64,000 nt of DNA from Lophius americanus (GCA_037951165.1 JBBDHG010000015.1:10210501-10274500); one strand, 5' to 3'; numbered from the stretch's first letter, positions 37,540 through 49,469 are shown. A program made the numbers and translations. The notes: a model not told the origin generated them from the letters alone.

Positions 37540-37645
37540 TGCTTAAGCAATAAAAATACAAGGATTCTTATTTTGAGGTGATTATGCACTAATGATCATC
37601 ATTCATAGTGCAATCTATCTCTGCCCCACAATCCTACACACTACC
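37540..37645 (+). repeat. Dispersed MITE/SINE-like repeat, copy b
   Basis: ggattcttattttgaggtga, then ttatgcactaatgatcat, and the end caatcctacacacta are the 3' part of the family seen reversed at 29690-29965. Confidence 0.5.
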
Positions 37646-40029
37646 CCATGAAGTCAGTCAGTGTTATTATGATGTCAGCTACATCAATGCTCAGCTAACG
37701 TAAGCCAGGGGTTTCTATCAAAGGTTATACAAATGAAGGCTTGACTCGTAAATCCATACCCCTTGCATAGGAGCCAAGCAAAATATCAGGCTTAATCATG
37801 TTTTGAACAAACAATAAGGCGGTGGATTTTGGGGTGCCTGATGGCCTTCACAATTCACTGAAGCCATTGGTCAATATCCAATGGCTTCAGGGCCCTTTCA
37901 CTTAAGCATGGTCCTTACAAATCCCTCTCAATATTTGCAGTATTTACTTTAAAATTGCAGTTATGATCAAGAAATAACCCGTGCAATGTAGAATAAGAAG
38001 GGTACCGTTGAGCTTAAGTCTGTTTGGTATTTTGCAGCCACTTCTGATCTCTGGTCAGTTCGTAAGATGGAACAGTATATTGTCTGTCTCGATGATGAAT
38101 GCAACCAAGGGATGCATTGAGACCGCATTTTCTTCATAATGATCACACATAAGAAATGATCACACAGGCCTGAGAGGTATGCTTTCTGCGCTGGACCTGT
38201 CACAATAAAACAAGTGTTTCACTAACAGAAAATAAAATGGTTATGTGTATATATACAATATATACCTGTCAGGGAAGAAAGTAGTCTTACAAAAAGTAGA
38301 AATACAAAATTGTCACCCAGCTATTGAAAGAAAAGGTGTTGGAAAAATGCATACAAAAATATGCAGAAATAATGTTCTCTAAAACAAATAGAATACCATA
38401 AATACCAAAATGTCTCCCACTATCTGTTTATATCCCCAGCTCTCACAAACACACACACTCACACAGGAGAAATGTGTTTATACCCACAAAACAAAAGCAG
38501 AAATTCACCACAGGGCGTGACACTGCAAATCCAGCCCGCTGATAGCTTCTCTCCCCCGAGAGGACAGAAACACATCAGGTACACACACTCCATCAACCCA
38601 CTCCGAGGTGAACTCAAAACAGCCCTCGGGGCAAATCTCAACATAGACAGGAATAAACACAGATGGCCACAACTGTGTGTATGGGTCTGTGGTGACAAAC
38701 AGCAGACCAGATGTTTGTTTTTTTCTGTTACCAAATATGACTGCCACTTGGAAACTATAGTGGGCCCAGAGTAAAATACAAATATACAAGTTAGACATCA
38801 AAATAAAAATGTGCGTCCGTGGCAGGAATAAGAATCTTTCAGGAGCTGAAAGAACAGATAGAGCAGATGTTGAAGGTTTAAGATAAAGTGGTCCCAGGTG
38901 GGATAGAAGATTTAGTGGTTGTGACCCTCAAACTGCAAGAACGACTTCTGCAGATTCCAGGTACAACATCTGAGGCCTCTGTTTAGATGAGTGCAGTGCT
39001 GACAGGATATTGTACAGAGCCTCAAAACTCCCAGGAGATCCAAACTTGAGTAGAAAATTTCAGATCCGGACTATGTTAGAAAACAGAGAACTGAACACGG
39101 TGTCCGTGTTTAGAGCCGGGGCGCCAAGGGTTTATTCGAAGTTTAGGCGTCTTCTTATTTTAAAGGAGAGATGTACCAATACAGTAAACACTTTCCGTAG
39201 GAAAGTCCTCAGAAACCAACCAAGTCCCTGTCTGCCCAACTGAGAAGACTTTTTATGTTCGAATGAAAACATGCGTGTTGTTTTTGGCATTTCACTTTTG
39301 GCCTGTCTTCCTTGGTCGCACATATGTGTAATTATGAGCATTGATGAGGCTTTTGCGGATGAGCTCATTAGCTTCAGCAGTGTGTTATTCTCTGTTTGCT
39401 CCGAAACGGTCTACCTTTTCCATCTCTCTACCCCTTGTGTGTGTGTCTGTGTGTGTGTGTGTGGTTGTGTTTGTGGGGTGGGGGGTGCAAAGTCATCGAA
39501 ATGCACGCCGCTATCCACTAAACATGGCCACAACATGGCTTTTTCTGGATGAGGCTTTTCTACCATAACCCAGTTTGACATATCTGTTGCAGGTTCCTTT
39601 GAGAAGAAGAAAAAACAAAAAGAGCACAGCAGCTACTTCACTCAGTTTTCATACCATATCTGTTTTGCTTATGCACATATTACATGGTTTTAAGGCACAG
39701 GGCTGCCATTTTCAAGTATTTTTGGAAAAGGGTTACAATAGGGTCATGGTTTGGCAGACTGTCTGCTTGTCCTCTGCAGTTATTTTCTTTGATGTTTGTT
39801 TTGGTTATGTTACACTTTCTTCAGAGCCTTACAATTATTTTGTTCCTTCGCAACCACCTCTGGTTCTGAAACGTGCAATTAACTGCCCATGTCTAAGACC
39901 ACACATGGATGATGTCAGCCTTCATTTTTGTTGCCTAGTAACTGTAGGCCCCCCCATCCCCTCCCCACCTTCAATTTCTGTAGTACACTGGATAATTAGT
40001 AGCCTGTAAATGCTATAAATCCCTCCCAC
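37646..40029. other. Upstream intron or flank of the fat3 exon, no transposon recognised
   Basis: No repeat family was recognised apart from the GT microsatellite. A 144-codon + strand frame at 39575-40009 lacks domains and is probably chance. Upstream non-coding fat3 exons could lie here but cannot be identified by eye. Confidence 0.5.
39437..39475. repeat. GT microsatellite upstream of the fat3 exon
   Basis: Imperfect TG repeats about 600 bases before the splice acceptor. Confidence 0.85.
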
Positions 40030-40071
40030 TGTGGCTAATGGTTTTTTTCTCTCTGTCTGACTCTGTTCCAG
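40030..40071 (+). promoter_or_regulatory. fat3: Splice acceptor of the first fat3 coding exon
   Basis: A pyrimidine-rich tract (about 40041-40069) ends in CAG at 40069-40071. A branch-point-like ggctaatg lies at 40033-40040. The exon would begin at 40072, leaving only 17 bases of 5' UTR before the ATG. This implies at least one upstream non-coding exon, as known for FAT genes. The assignment rests on motif and position. Confidence 0.75.
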
Positions 40072-40072
40072 G

Positions 40073-40098
40073 ATGAAATGATGATGGGATGGATGTGA
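40073..40098 (+). promoter_or_regulatory. Cluster of out-of-frame upstream ATGs before the fat3 start
   Basis: Four ATGs precede the chosen start within the exon. ATG AAA TGA at 40073-40081 is a two-codon upstream ORF. ATGs at 40078, 40081 and 40084 share one frame and end at TGA 40096-40098, so this six-codon ORF overlaps the main start at 40089. All are read directly from the sequence. An effect on translation is inferred. A further in-frame ATG at 40101 could serve for reinitiation and would leave the signal peptide intact. Confidence 0.6.
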
Positions 40099-43000
40099 AT
40101 ATGGGCCAGTGGGCAGGCATGCGAGCCCCTATCCTAAGCCTTGCCCTGATGTTGCCATTTCTGCTCTTCAAGCCACCGCTCTGCTGTGGCCAGAACAACC
40201 AGAGGGCCCCTCAGGATGGACTGGACTTCAGCTTCACTCAGGCTGTATACCACGCAACGGTTCACGAAAACTCGGCAGCACGCACGTATGCCAACAGTAA
40301 AGTTAAAATGGGCATCCATTTGGCACGGCGCTCCTGGGAGATCCGCTACAGAATAACATCAGGAGACGACGAAGGTTTTTTCAAAGCAGAGGAGTATGTT
40401 CTTGGCGACTTCTGCTTCTTGCGTATAAGGACTAAAGGTGGTAACGCGGCTATTTTGAACCGAGAAATTCAGGATAATTATGTACTGACAGTAAAAGCAT
40501 CTGTCAAAGGAGAGGCCCTTCTTGATGCCTGGACTAAAGTCAGCATCCAGGTCCTGGATATGAATGACTTGCGACCCTTGTTTTCACCCACTACCTACTC
40601 CGTCACCATAGTCGAGAGCACCCCTCTCAGAACTAGCATAGCACAAGTTACTGCCACGGACGCAGACATTGGCTCCAATGGGGAATTCTATTATTTTTTC
40701 AAGGAGAAAATAGAGCTTTTTGCAGTACACCCAACCAGTGGAGTGATTTCTCTAAGCGGAAAGCTCAATATTGATGAGCAAAGCCAGTATGAGCTAGAAA
40801 TCCTGGCGGTCGATCGTGGCATGAAACTTTATGGAAATAATGGCGTCAGCAGCACAGCCAAGCTTTTTATCCACGTAGAGCGGGTAAATGAGCACGCCCC
40901 GGTCATGAAGGTTGTCACTCATAGCCCCTCACGGCTTGATAAAAATTCTGTGTATGCTATAGTGACTGTTGAGGACCTGGATGAAGGCTTAAATGGGGAA
41001 GTAGACTCAGTCGACATTGTAGGTGGAGACCCATCAGAGTATTTTTTCCTAGAAAGATTTGAGCAAGGCGAGTATCTCATAAAAGCTTCAGAATCAATAA
41101 ATTGGGAGATGTATCCACATGGCTATAACCTCACTTTGCAGGCTAAAGACAAAGGAACCCCACAGAAATTCTCTGCCGTTAAGGTTGTCCACATAATGGA
41201 CAAGAGACGACCGTTAGGAGCAGCTAAGTTTGAGAGGGAGTTGTATGATGTAAGCTTGAATGAAATCTCACCGCCAGGTGTGATTGTAGCAGCTGTTAAA
41301 ATCAATCCCGAGCCCGATGATGCAGAATACATCCTGACACCATCTGCAGATTCTGCGTTTTTTCAAATGAATACCTTAACAGGTGTAATTTCCACCACCC
41401 GCTGGTTCACACAGGTGACCCAGCATGTCTTTAATCTGGAGGTGTTTGAAATAGATAGTGAGCTCAGAGTTACAGTACAGGTAACCATTGAGGATGCCAA
41501 TGACAACACGCCAACTTTTGATCAGCTATCTTATGAGATTTTGGTCAATGAAAGTGTTCCAGTTGGAACCAGTGTATTAACAGTTTCTGCAGTTGATGAG
41601 GATAAAGGCGAAAATGGCTACATTACTTACAGCATTTACGGTCTTCAACAATTACCCTTCAAAATAAATCAGTTTTCTGGTGTCATCAGCACCACAAAAG
41701 AGTTGGACTTTGAATCCTCATCAGAGAGCTTTTTGTTCGTCGTCAGAGCGTCTGACTGGGGTTCACCCTACAGGCGAGAGAGTGAAGTCAATGTAACAAT
41801 CCATCTGGAAAATGTAAATGATAACCAGCCTTTGTTTGAAAAGGTTGCATGTCAGGGGGTGATATCCAGGGATTACCCAGTGGGCGAAGTCATTACCACA
41901 ATGTCTGCAATTGATATAGATGAGTTACAGTTAGTGAAATATAAAATAATTTCAGGGAACGAATGGGGGTACTTCAATCTCAACCCAGATTCAGGGGTTC
42001 TCTCACTGCAACGTCCTCTTGCCACAGCCAGTCCAAAGAATGGTATCTTTAGTCTCAAAATAACCGCCACTGATGGTGAAAACTTTTCCGATCCTATGTT
42101 TGTTAACATCTCAGTAGTTCATGGAAAAACTCCCCCCAAAGATTTCAACTGCAAAGAGACAAGGGTAGCTCAAAAGTTAGCTGAAAAGTTACTCAAAAAG
42201 TCAAAAGCGTATACCAAGCCCAAAATTGAGGAGGGCTTCATCGACCTTTTCTCTGTCAATCGGCAAACACCCCAGTTTGAAAAGGTATTTCCTACAGAAA
42301 TTGCAGTGCACGAAGACCTAAAGGTCGGCTCAAGTGTTTTTAAGGTGAATGCCATCGATGGTGACACAGGTTTCAATGGTCGGATCCTTTACTCCATTTC
42401 AGACGGAAACACTGACAGTTGTTTCACCATTGACATGGAGACTGGGCTTATCACTGTATTCCTGCCAATGGACAGAGAAAAGAGGGATCGCTATCTCCTC
42501 AACCTAACTATCTATGACCTCGGCCTGCCGCCAAAATCTGCCTGGCGTCTGCTAACTGTCTACATAGTGGATGATAATGATAATGCACCCCAGTTTTTGC
42601 AAGACGGAGGCTATAAAATCATCATACCTGAAAACACAGCCATAGGTACAGATGTGATTCAGGTTGTAGCCACTGACATAGATCTTGGAACCAATGGGGA
42701 AATTGTGTATTCGATTCTGACCAGTACCACCCAGTTTGATATCAACTCCACTAATGGGATAGTTTATGTTGCGGGCCAACTAGACAGGGAGTTCATCTCT
42801 GCTTTTAACCTCAAGATAGAAGCTCGGGACAAGGCAGACAAAGGAAAACAGAGGTTTTCTGTGACCACTTTAAAAATTACATTGGAGGATGTGAACGACT
42901 GTCCTCCACTATTTATTCCTAGTGTGTACAAAGCCAGGGCTCTGGAGGATCTTCCGGTTGGAACTGTTGTGGCCTGGTTAGAAACCCAAGACCCAGACTT

Positions 43001-43398
43001 GGGGTTGGGTGGCCAAGTCCGCTATTCTCTAGCCAATGACTACAATGGATGGTTTGAGGTAGATAGGAATAGTGGAGCTATTCGACTGATGAAAGAGCTG
43101 GATTATGAGACCCAACAGTTCTACAACCTCACCGTGAAGGCCAAAGACAAGGGACGGCCTGTATCTCTTCTTTCTGTAACCTTCGCAGAGGTCGAGGTTG
43201 TAGATGTGAATGAAAACCTCTACACTCCATACTTTTCCCATTTTGCCCTGACTGGATTTATTAAGGAAAATGCCAGAATTGGATCTACCCTACTCCAAGT
43301 CTCGGCTAACGACGATGACACTGGCAGAGATGGAGAAATCCATTACTCCATTCACGACGGCAGCGGGCTTGGAAGATTTGCCATTGATGAAGAGACAG
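40089..43398 (+). CDS. fat3: FAT-type atypical cadherin, first coding exon (FAT3-like), partial
   Basis: The exon encodes the first 1103 residues, plus one base of the next codon, of a giant type I membrane cadherin; FAT3 is known for planar cell and neuronal morphology roles. A hydrophobic signal peptide lies at residues 11-34. Cadherin repeats follow at roughly 45-160, 161-270, 270-370, 377-472, 475-578, 580-680, 728-830, 833-935 and 938-1040, with a partial tenth from 1046. Calcium motifs of the DxDxGxNG type (DADIGSNG, DEDKGENG, DGDTGFNG, DIDLGTNG) and linkers such as DANDNTP, NVNDNQP, DDNDNAP and DVNDCPP are visible, with several NxT sequons. ESTPLRTS, ASDWGSPYRRESEVNVT, VNENLYTPYF and DGSGLGRF resemble FAT3 more than FAT1 as I remember those proteins. 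ATG 40089 is the first in-frame ATG after an in-frame TGA at 40074. The open frame runs 14 codons past the donor before a stop, which I read as intron. The fish paralogue (fat3a or fat3b) is not decided. The remaining exons, including the EGF, laminin-G and transmembrane parts, are absent. Confidence 0.93.
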
Positions 43399-43404
43399 GT
43401 GAGT
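43396..43404 (+). promoter_or_regulatory. fat3: Splice donor of the first fat3 coding exon
   Basis: CAG|GTGAGT is a perfect vertebrate 5' splice-site consensus, with the exon ending at 43398. It interrupts the glycine codon of the EETG motif after its first base (phase 1). This is where FAT cadherin repeat homology stops, since the next residues EFTLRKFLQ do not continue the repeat. The downstream stop at 43440 is intronic. Confidence 0.9.
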
Positions 43405-44149
43405 TCACTTTGAGGAAATTCTTACAAGTCCCATTATTTTAATCATTTTAATTTTTAATCTTATTCTAGGGATCAAACTACATCAAAGAATAATTGATGA
43501 AATACAATGAAAGGGGGCAACAGATTGTATGAATTGATTTTGACCAGATTATAAGATATTCCTTCACAGCTAGTCGGCACAAAACAACACTCTTAATTTT
43601 TCAGGAGGGTGCTTTGGTTTGTCAGAGGTTCAGAAATATAATATAAATGCCTATATTGTGATCCACATAAAGTAAAATGAAATTTGGTGAGAGGAACGGG
43701 ACATTCAACATTCTCACTCTCACTTAGACAAACAAACTTCACCTAAAAACAATGTATAACTACGTAAAAGATTTACAAGTACCAAAACGGAGTACATATG
43801 AAACTTGAAACAATTTCTGTTGAGTAAAGTTTAGTTTACTCAAAAGTGATTTTACATTGAGAAGCATTCTTAACATATTATCCTACTTCTAAAAATGTTT
43901 GGAGGTTAGCTACCAAAAAACAATTGCACATTATATCCAGTTCATTGATCTTTTTGTCTGAGATATCTATGTTACTCAGCTGACCTCAACTTCAGTTATA
44001 AGCACATTTAAAAACAACTGAGTTGACTTGCTGTACGGTCAATAAACAGTATAGAGACCCAAAGCAACAAATGTACGAATCTCATTCTGGGTTTGAAACA
44101 AAATAATAAAGATGAGTATTAAGACAAGATGGAAAAAACAGGTAGTGTA
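43399..44149 (+). other. fat3: Start of the intron after the fat3 coding exon
   Basis: The sequence becomes A/T-rich and stop-rich directly after the donor. Neither it nor the rest of the window shows a recognisable continuation of cadherin repeat 10. Confidence 0.7.
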
Positions 44150-44545
44150 GGGGCAGACCTAACATCAATTCAACTGTTTGGGTGCTGCAACAGAAAAAAC
44201 TTGGTCGCCCGTGGTCTTAGGCTTTTTTCTTAGGCATGACAGGAGTCAACTGGACAGCGGACCACAGAGACCTCAACGGAGCCTACGTTTTTACAGAGGC
44301 CAGAGATGTAGGGAAGGGCTAACCCATTCAAAGCTTTACCAGTAAACAAAATAATCCTAATATGTACAGGGAAGCGATGCCAGAATCAGGGACATGGTCT
44401 GGCTTACGTGTGCTCGTTAAAAGATGATACAGCAGCATTACAGTAGTCCAGACTGGTTGCAATTAAAGCATGTATTAAATTATCAAAAACCATTAAGGTC
44501 TTAACCTTGGATAACAGCCTCAAAGTGAAAACTAGACTTCTCCAA
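44150..44545 (+). repeat. Fish repeat fragment
   Basis: acccattcaaagctttacca, gccagaatcagggacatggt, cattacagtagtccagactg and gcatgtattaaat follow the order of a widespread fish repeat recalled from memory. It is the first transposon-like sequence after the fat3 exon. Confidence 0.45.
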
Positions 44546-44979
44546 AGAGCTTATCTGCTACCACCTGCATGGATATCATGGCTGCACAGAGCCCTGTATG
44601 TATTCCATACATTTGTGTTGTCGTATTTCTTTCTGTAATAGTCTTAGGTTGTGTTTTCATACAGATCTTCTCTAAGGGCCATGGCAAGATCAGTGGTAAA
44701 AGAGAGGCAATAGATGAAACGTACAAAAATATAACTAGGAGTAGTGTTTCCACCCCTGTCATCACTTTACCCCTGGTGAAATCATGCTTTTGTTTGTTTT
44801 GTTCCTTGGGGGAATTTAATGTGGTGGGCACATGATTTGACCTTGATGCAACCCAAACACCAGGTGTACTCTGCGCATGTGAGCAGTTGTGCATCAATTT
44901 GTAGTGGGTATTGACCGAGCAGGCAGAGACTATTAAGTGCATTCCACATTCTGCTGGTATGATTTTTCCTGGTATAATA

Positions 44980-45215
44980 GTATTAATAATAACAATCTTT
45001 CCTTCATTTATCACATGTTACACAGTACATACATACAGTACAACGTCATGAAATTTATCTCTGCATTTAACCCATCCCCGGGCGACCATTGAAGCGCCCG
45101 GGGAGCTGAGGTTTCTGGGTCTTGCTCAAGGACCCACAGCTTGTTGCGTCAGGGGTCTGGTTTGAACCGTAGTCTCCCGGTTGAGGGATGATTCCTCTAC
45201 CCACAGTTATGTTAC
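44980..45215 (-). mobile_element. tRNA-derived SINE, copy 2
   Basis: Its reverse complement has a diverged box A region, a box B (acggttcaaacc), then gtccttgagcaagacccaga, tccccgggcg, gatgggttaaatgcagag and gtactgtat, ending in a short TTATTA-like tail. It matches the 30.8 kb copy through the body. Confidence 0.75.
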
Positions 45216-45639
45216 CCACATCATTTCCACAGTTACGGCAAATTATTGCTTTGTCATTGTTTCATCTTAAATTGCATAGTAATGTTTTTCTAACCAAAGT
45301 GTGCGCTAAATTCAGATTACAGGCCCAGATGCCTATATTTATATCCCACTCAAACACATTTGACCAAAATGTGGAGAGAACATTCTCATGTGGTTTGGAG
45401 GGATGTATTTTTGTTCTCCTTTTTTTTCTCCGTGTAAAAAGAAACCGAAACCAAGAGGAAAATGCTCCAAACAGAAGAAACCCCTGGGCTGTGTTTTTAT
45501 GTGGTAGCATCCTAATTACCCGTTACCTAATTCATGCAGTTTTTGTATAATTTGTACTTGAATATTATTTCATAATCCTGGGGCTGCATGATTATGGGCA
45601 AAATAATAATCCAGATTACTTGGAATAATATTAAATTAA

Positions 45640-46850
45640 GAGATCATGAGTACAGATATACAACTGCTGCAACAACAGCAGCTGGTGAAATTAATAAGAC
45701 ATTGTCTATTAAATAATTATAATGTACCCACATATAAACCGAGATGGCCCACACGACTAGGTTTGTTTAAAATTCTCTATGAACTCCATCGTTTTCGGTC
45801 CAGTTGGCCACAGTGTTTGGCAGAGGATCTTTCCAGAATACATATGTCTGTGAAAAAATGTAAACAACACCTCCTTATATCAATAATGAGTTCAAACCAG
45901 TTCTTAATAATAGTCTTTTTACGGCATTGAGCTGCTAAGATTTTTTTTTCATAGCTTGTTTAAGATACATTTTAATTTTGACCAATAATGAAGAGAAGAC
46001 AACATTGAAGATATGTGTCAACAATTGCTCGGACTATCGAAGTGATTTACCAAAGGGAGTCTAGAATGGGTCAATACCAAAACACATGTAAGTAATTACT
46101 TTCAGAGCCAGAACAGACAGGGCACAAATCATTATCAATTATCTTTGATTTAAATCTATGCTCTGGTGCAACGTTGTAGTTATGGAGGAATTTGTAATGA
46201 ATAATTTGTTGAGTAAAATGTTTAAATGAAGAAAATATGGTATTCCCGACTGATGGCCAATTTAAGTCAATAGAAAATTGGTCTTTTTCCAAGCTCTTCA
46301 TTACTAGAAGTGGTTACATGTTATAAGATGATAACTTGCTATAGGCCAAAGCCACCAGTTTGCTCTTTGTTGTGATCAGAGGTACGGATGGATGCTGGGA
46401 TATAAGGGCATACTCAATATGTCTTGAGAGCTTAGTGGAGCTTGAGATAGAAAAACCAGGAAGAGCCTGGAAGATAATACTTTTTTTGTTTGTAGCACTC
46501 CTTTAGAACCTGAAATGAACAAAGCCCTTGATCATTAAAAGATCACCTTAAACATGTATGCCTTGTTTAATGCCCAAACTACAATGTATTGGAAATTATA
46601 GAGCCCTATCGTGCTTTCACTGTTTTTTGTTTAATGCTAGAGAAGGGCAGATCCAGACCATCTATTAAGAGCTCCCTTAATTTTTCTTAAAAACTAATAT
46701 ATAATGTCTTTAACTATGTGAGGAGTTTCTGTTCTGATTAGTGCACCTAAGTAAGTAAACCACTGGCATTGTACAGCGATTCAAAGGTAATTTAGAATCA
46801 GGTTTAGACCAGTCTTACATAGTGACATGAGTACGGTTTTTTCACCAATT
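45640..46850 (-). pseudogene. L1/Tx1-like LINE ORF2 3' remnant
   Basis: Read on the reverse strand with several frame shifts: FTYLGALI at about 46760; GLYNFQYIVVWALNKAY (relatives: LPNFQYYYWAANI) near 46590; LSRHIEYALISQHPSVP, then KSKLVALAYSKLSSY near 46330-46440; IHYKFLHNYNVAPEHRFK, then NDLCPVCSGSESNYLHVFWY near 46080-46190, the CxxC...HxxW zinc-knuckle-like end of L1 ORF2; and QCRKKTIIKNW near 45920. Relatives are recalled from memory. Stops and frameshifts make it non-functional. Confidence 0.75.
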
Positions 46851-47639
46851 TATTTAATAACCTGTAAACGCACCAAACCTCAAAAATAGATTACAAATGT
46901 GGAGCAATGCATTTACGGCGTCTGAAAATATACAATAAAAGAACTTGACCCCATTTGACTTCGATTTAACGAGAGCTTTGTTGTTTTTGGCCTTCATGTG
47001 TTCATCATACAACAGTTTGACGTCCGGTCATGTGACGTTACATTCAGTTTCTGTTGCTCTGTATCACATCGTCCAAAAATGTGTTGTCATTTATTTTAGG
47101 TAGAACTTTTTGTGATGGAGCTGGTTTTCTGAATGATAATACTGAATAATCATTTTCCCACTGCCTAACCCACTACAATCTGCCGCACCACCCTAACCAT
47201 GTATAGTTTCAGTACCGTTAAAGTAGTATGTCAAAAATATACAGTAATCTGGTTTGGTATGGTCTGGTTCTCTCAAGGTTATGAACAGGAGCAGCGTTGA
47301 GGGCAGGGGAGGATTTACGACCCTCGTTAAGCTGGCATGGGAAAGCCTCATAAATCTTCGTCAGGCTCTCGAGAAACACTACAAACACAATTACAAGCTA
47401 AGGAGAATTATTCTGAACCTAACAGTCACCAAAAGAAACCTGCACACACAAACACTCTATGCCCAGCTGTACAAACCAGAATGTTGAGCATTCATTTTAA
47501 TTACAAAGTGAAAATGACCGGCTGAGACTGCTGTCAATCAGGGAAATCTACCGCACATATCATCCCTCACTCATGAGGTATGGTACAATCATACACGATT
47601 TGAATTAATTGGTGTTTAAAAGTAATATTCTGGGAAATC

Positions 47640-47830
47640 ATGTGACCCTAAGGCTCCATAGATCGGAAGGTTAGATGACTGTTCTTGTAAACCAGAAATT
47701 TGCAATTTGAATCCTGCTGGGGCCTCCTTGCCCATCTACCAGGGGCATGGTGAACGCATGGTGAGTCTGGAAACGCAGTCGTTATAAAACATTTGCCTGA
47801 TCTACATGGCAGATTGAACTTTAGTAGGAA
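47640..47830 (+). mobile_element. Possible diverged tRNA-derived SINE
   Basis: tagatcggaaggttagat, cttgtaaaccag and gcaatttgaatcctgc resemble a tRNA-like head with a decayed box B, followed by gtgagtctggaaacgcagt and ataaaacatttgcc. No second copy in the window supports it. Confidence 0.35.
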
Positions 47831-48363
47831 ACAGCTAAAAGAGGAGAAAAGTTTTTTAATCTTTTAAAAAGAGTCCCACAGTTAGAACAGATACAATACA
47901 CCAATTGTGAGAAAGCGTTATCCTCCTCATTTATTATAGATAAATATTATATTGTAGAACACTGGAAGGACCTCAGGTTTCAGGCACAGAGGTCTGAGCA
48001 CAGACGCACTGTAGTCAAGGTGAGGCATACCAGTACCCTGCCTTGACTACAGGTCAGAGTACAGTAGTGGATGGAACTGTTACCATAATGGATGATTCAG
48101 CATCTCGTCAATGTGTCCTCACCCTTGGAAATGGAGGGGGTGTCAGTAATTGAATAACTTATATGCAGCAGCCTAGAGTTTCTGTTACATCATGTATCTA
48201 CGTCTAACATATGCATTTAAAAACATATGCATCACACCCATGTGTTTGTTAGCCTTCAACAAACTGAAGACTGCTGAACTGCATCAAACCTCTTGCTGTG
48301 GATCCACCTGGGTAGTAGGATTCCACAACAGACCGCTATACCAGTACTTAAGTATGATTGATC

Positions 48364-48394
48364 TGAGTTCAAATCAGATCTGATCTGATCTGAT
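48364..48394. repeat. Short GATCT tandem repeat
   Basis: About four head-to-tail GATCT units (cagatctgatctgatctgat), flanked by inverted caaatca and tgatttg. The segment could fold as a hairpin. Confidence 0.6.
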
Positions 48395-49469
48395 TTGAGT
48401 CTCTAAAAAATTCTCAGTCTTTGTCAACTTAGAATAAAAGTAGGCATGGTTAGATGATGTTCAAAGGATACTTCGGTGTTACATACAGTCAATACGTGCT
48501 GCAGACACGGCGACAGGTTGTCTACAAGAATTATTATTAAAGATTGTCGGATATACGTTGATTATTTTGAATTTGGAGATCTGAAAATGACTGAAGCATA
48601 AATATGTAATGTCGCACAGGAAACACTTCTCTGAATTTATAATATCTTGTGTGTACAATTACACGTTACGGTATCTCTAAAATCTGCAGAACGATTTAAA
48701 TACCCCAATAATAGACCCTACATATATTGAAATAAAAATCTGTCTTGGAGATGCTGTATTTCGGCTGACAGCAGTGTAGGACATGCTCTCAAGATTTTTC
48801 TGCTGTGATACTGGGTAAAATACGAAACCCGACTGGATTGGTCCTTTGGCTCAAAAGGCTCTTTTGTGGAAGTGCAAGTTAGTAGATTTTATATCTTTCT
48901 CAGATGTTTCCCTCAGACATGTACAATAATTAGGTTTTGGATTTTAATGGTGCAGAGAAAGCGAAGTCTGTTTTAAATGTGTTAACATAGATGTGAAGTC
49001 TGCCAGTAGCTGCAGTAATTGGATGAGTTTAACATTAGATACCCACTTTCACTTCTCCCTCACATATGGACATACTTAACTTGGACACCTAACCTTTCCA
49101 TGTCGCTCACCAGCCCAATTTGTTCAGCAGGAAGCTCCTCACATCAAGACTCTTAATCAGAGTGTAACTTCTCCCTGGGAAACGGCGTGTTCTGGTAAAA
49201 ACAGAAAGAGGAGGGAGGGCCTGCAGCTTTGTTTTACAACAAAAGAGGTACTGTTCAGAGTCTTTTATGTTCAGCCAGGAGTTAACATAAAGGCAGACTG
49301 ACATGGGAAAACAAGATACACACATTTAACGTATCATTACAGGCCGACATGTATATTTGGATCGGTAAATCCAAAAATAAGTATTGGCATGGTGATCCTT
49401 TTTGTCTTTATCCTTCATAGAATGTCTTTCAAATATGTATTTTTATGCCCATTACAAACTGAGCATAAA

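Larger units (their letters stand above)
46851..49469. other. No gene seen
   Basis: Apart from the possible SINE at 47640 and the GATCT repeat at 48364, nothing was recognised. Confidence 0.45.

Noticed and set aside
39575..40009. 144-codon + strand frame just upstream of fat3
   Set aside because: No recognisable domain, no signal of splicing into the cadherin exon, and it ends before the acceptor; probably chance.
43399..43442. Extension of the cadherin frame past 43398 as coding
   Set aside because: A perfect splice donor precedes it and cadherin similarity stops exactly there.
44532..45014. 160-codon reverse-strand frame
   Set aside because: It overlaps the fish repeat fragment and the SINE end; no domain is seen.
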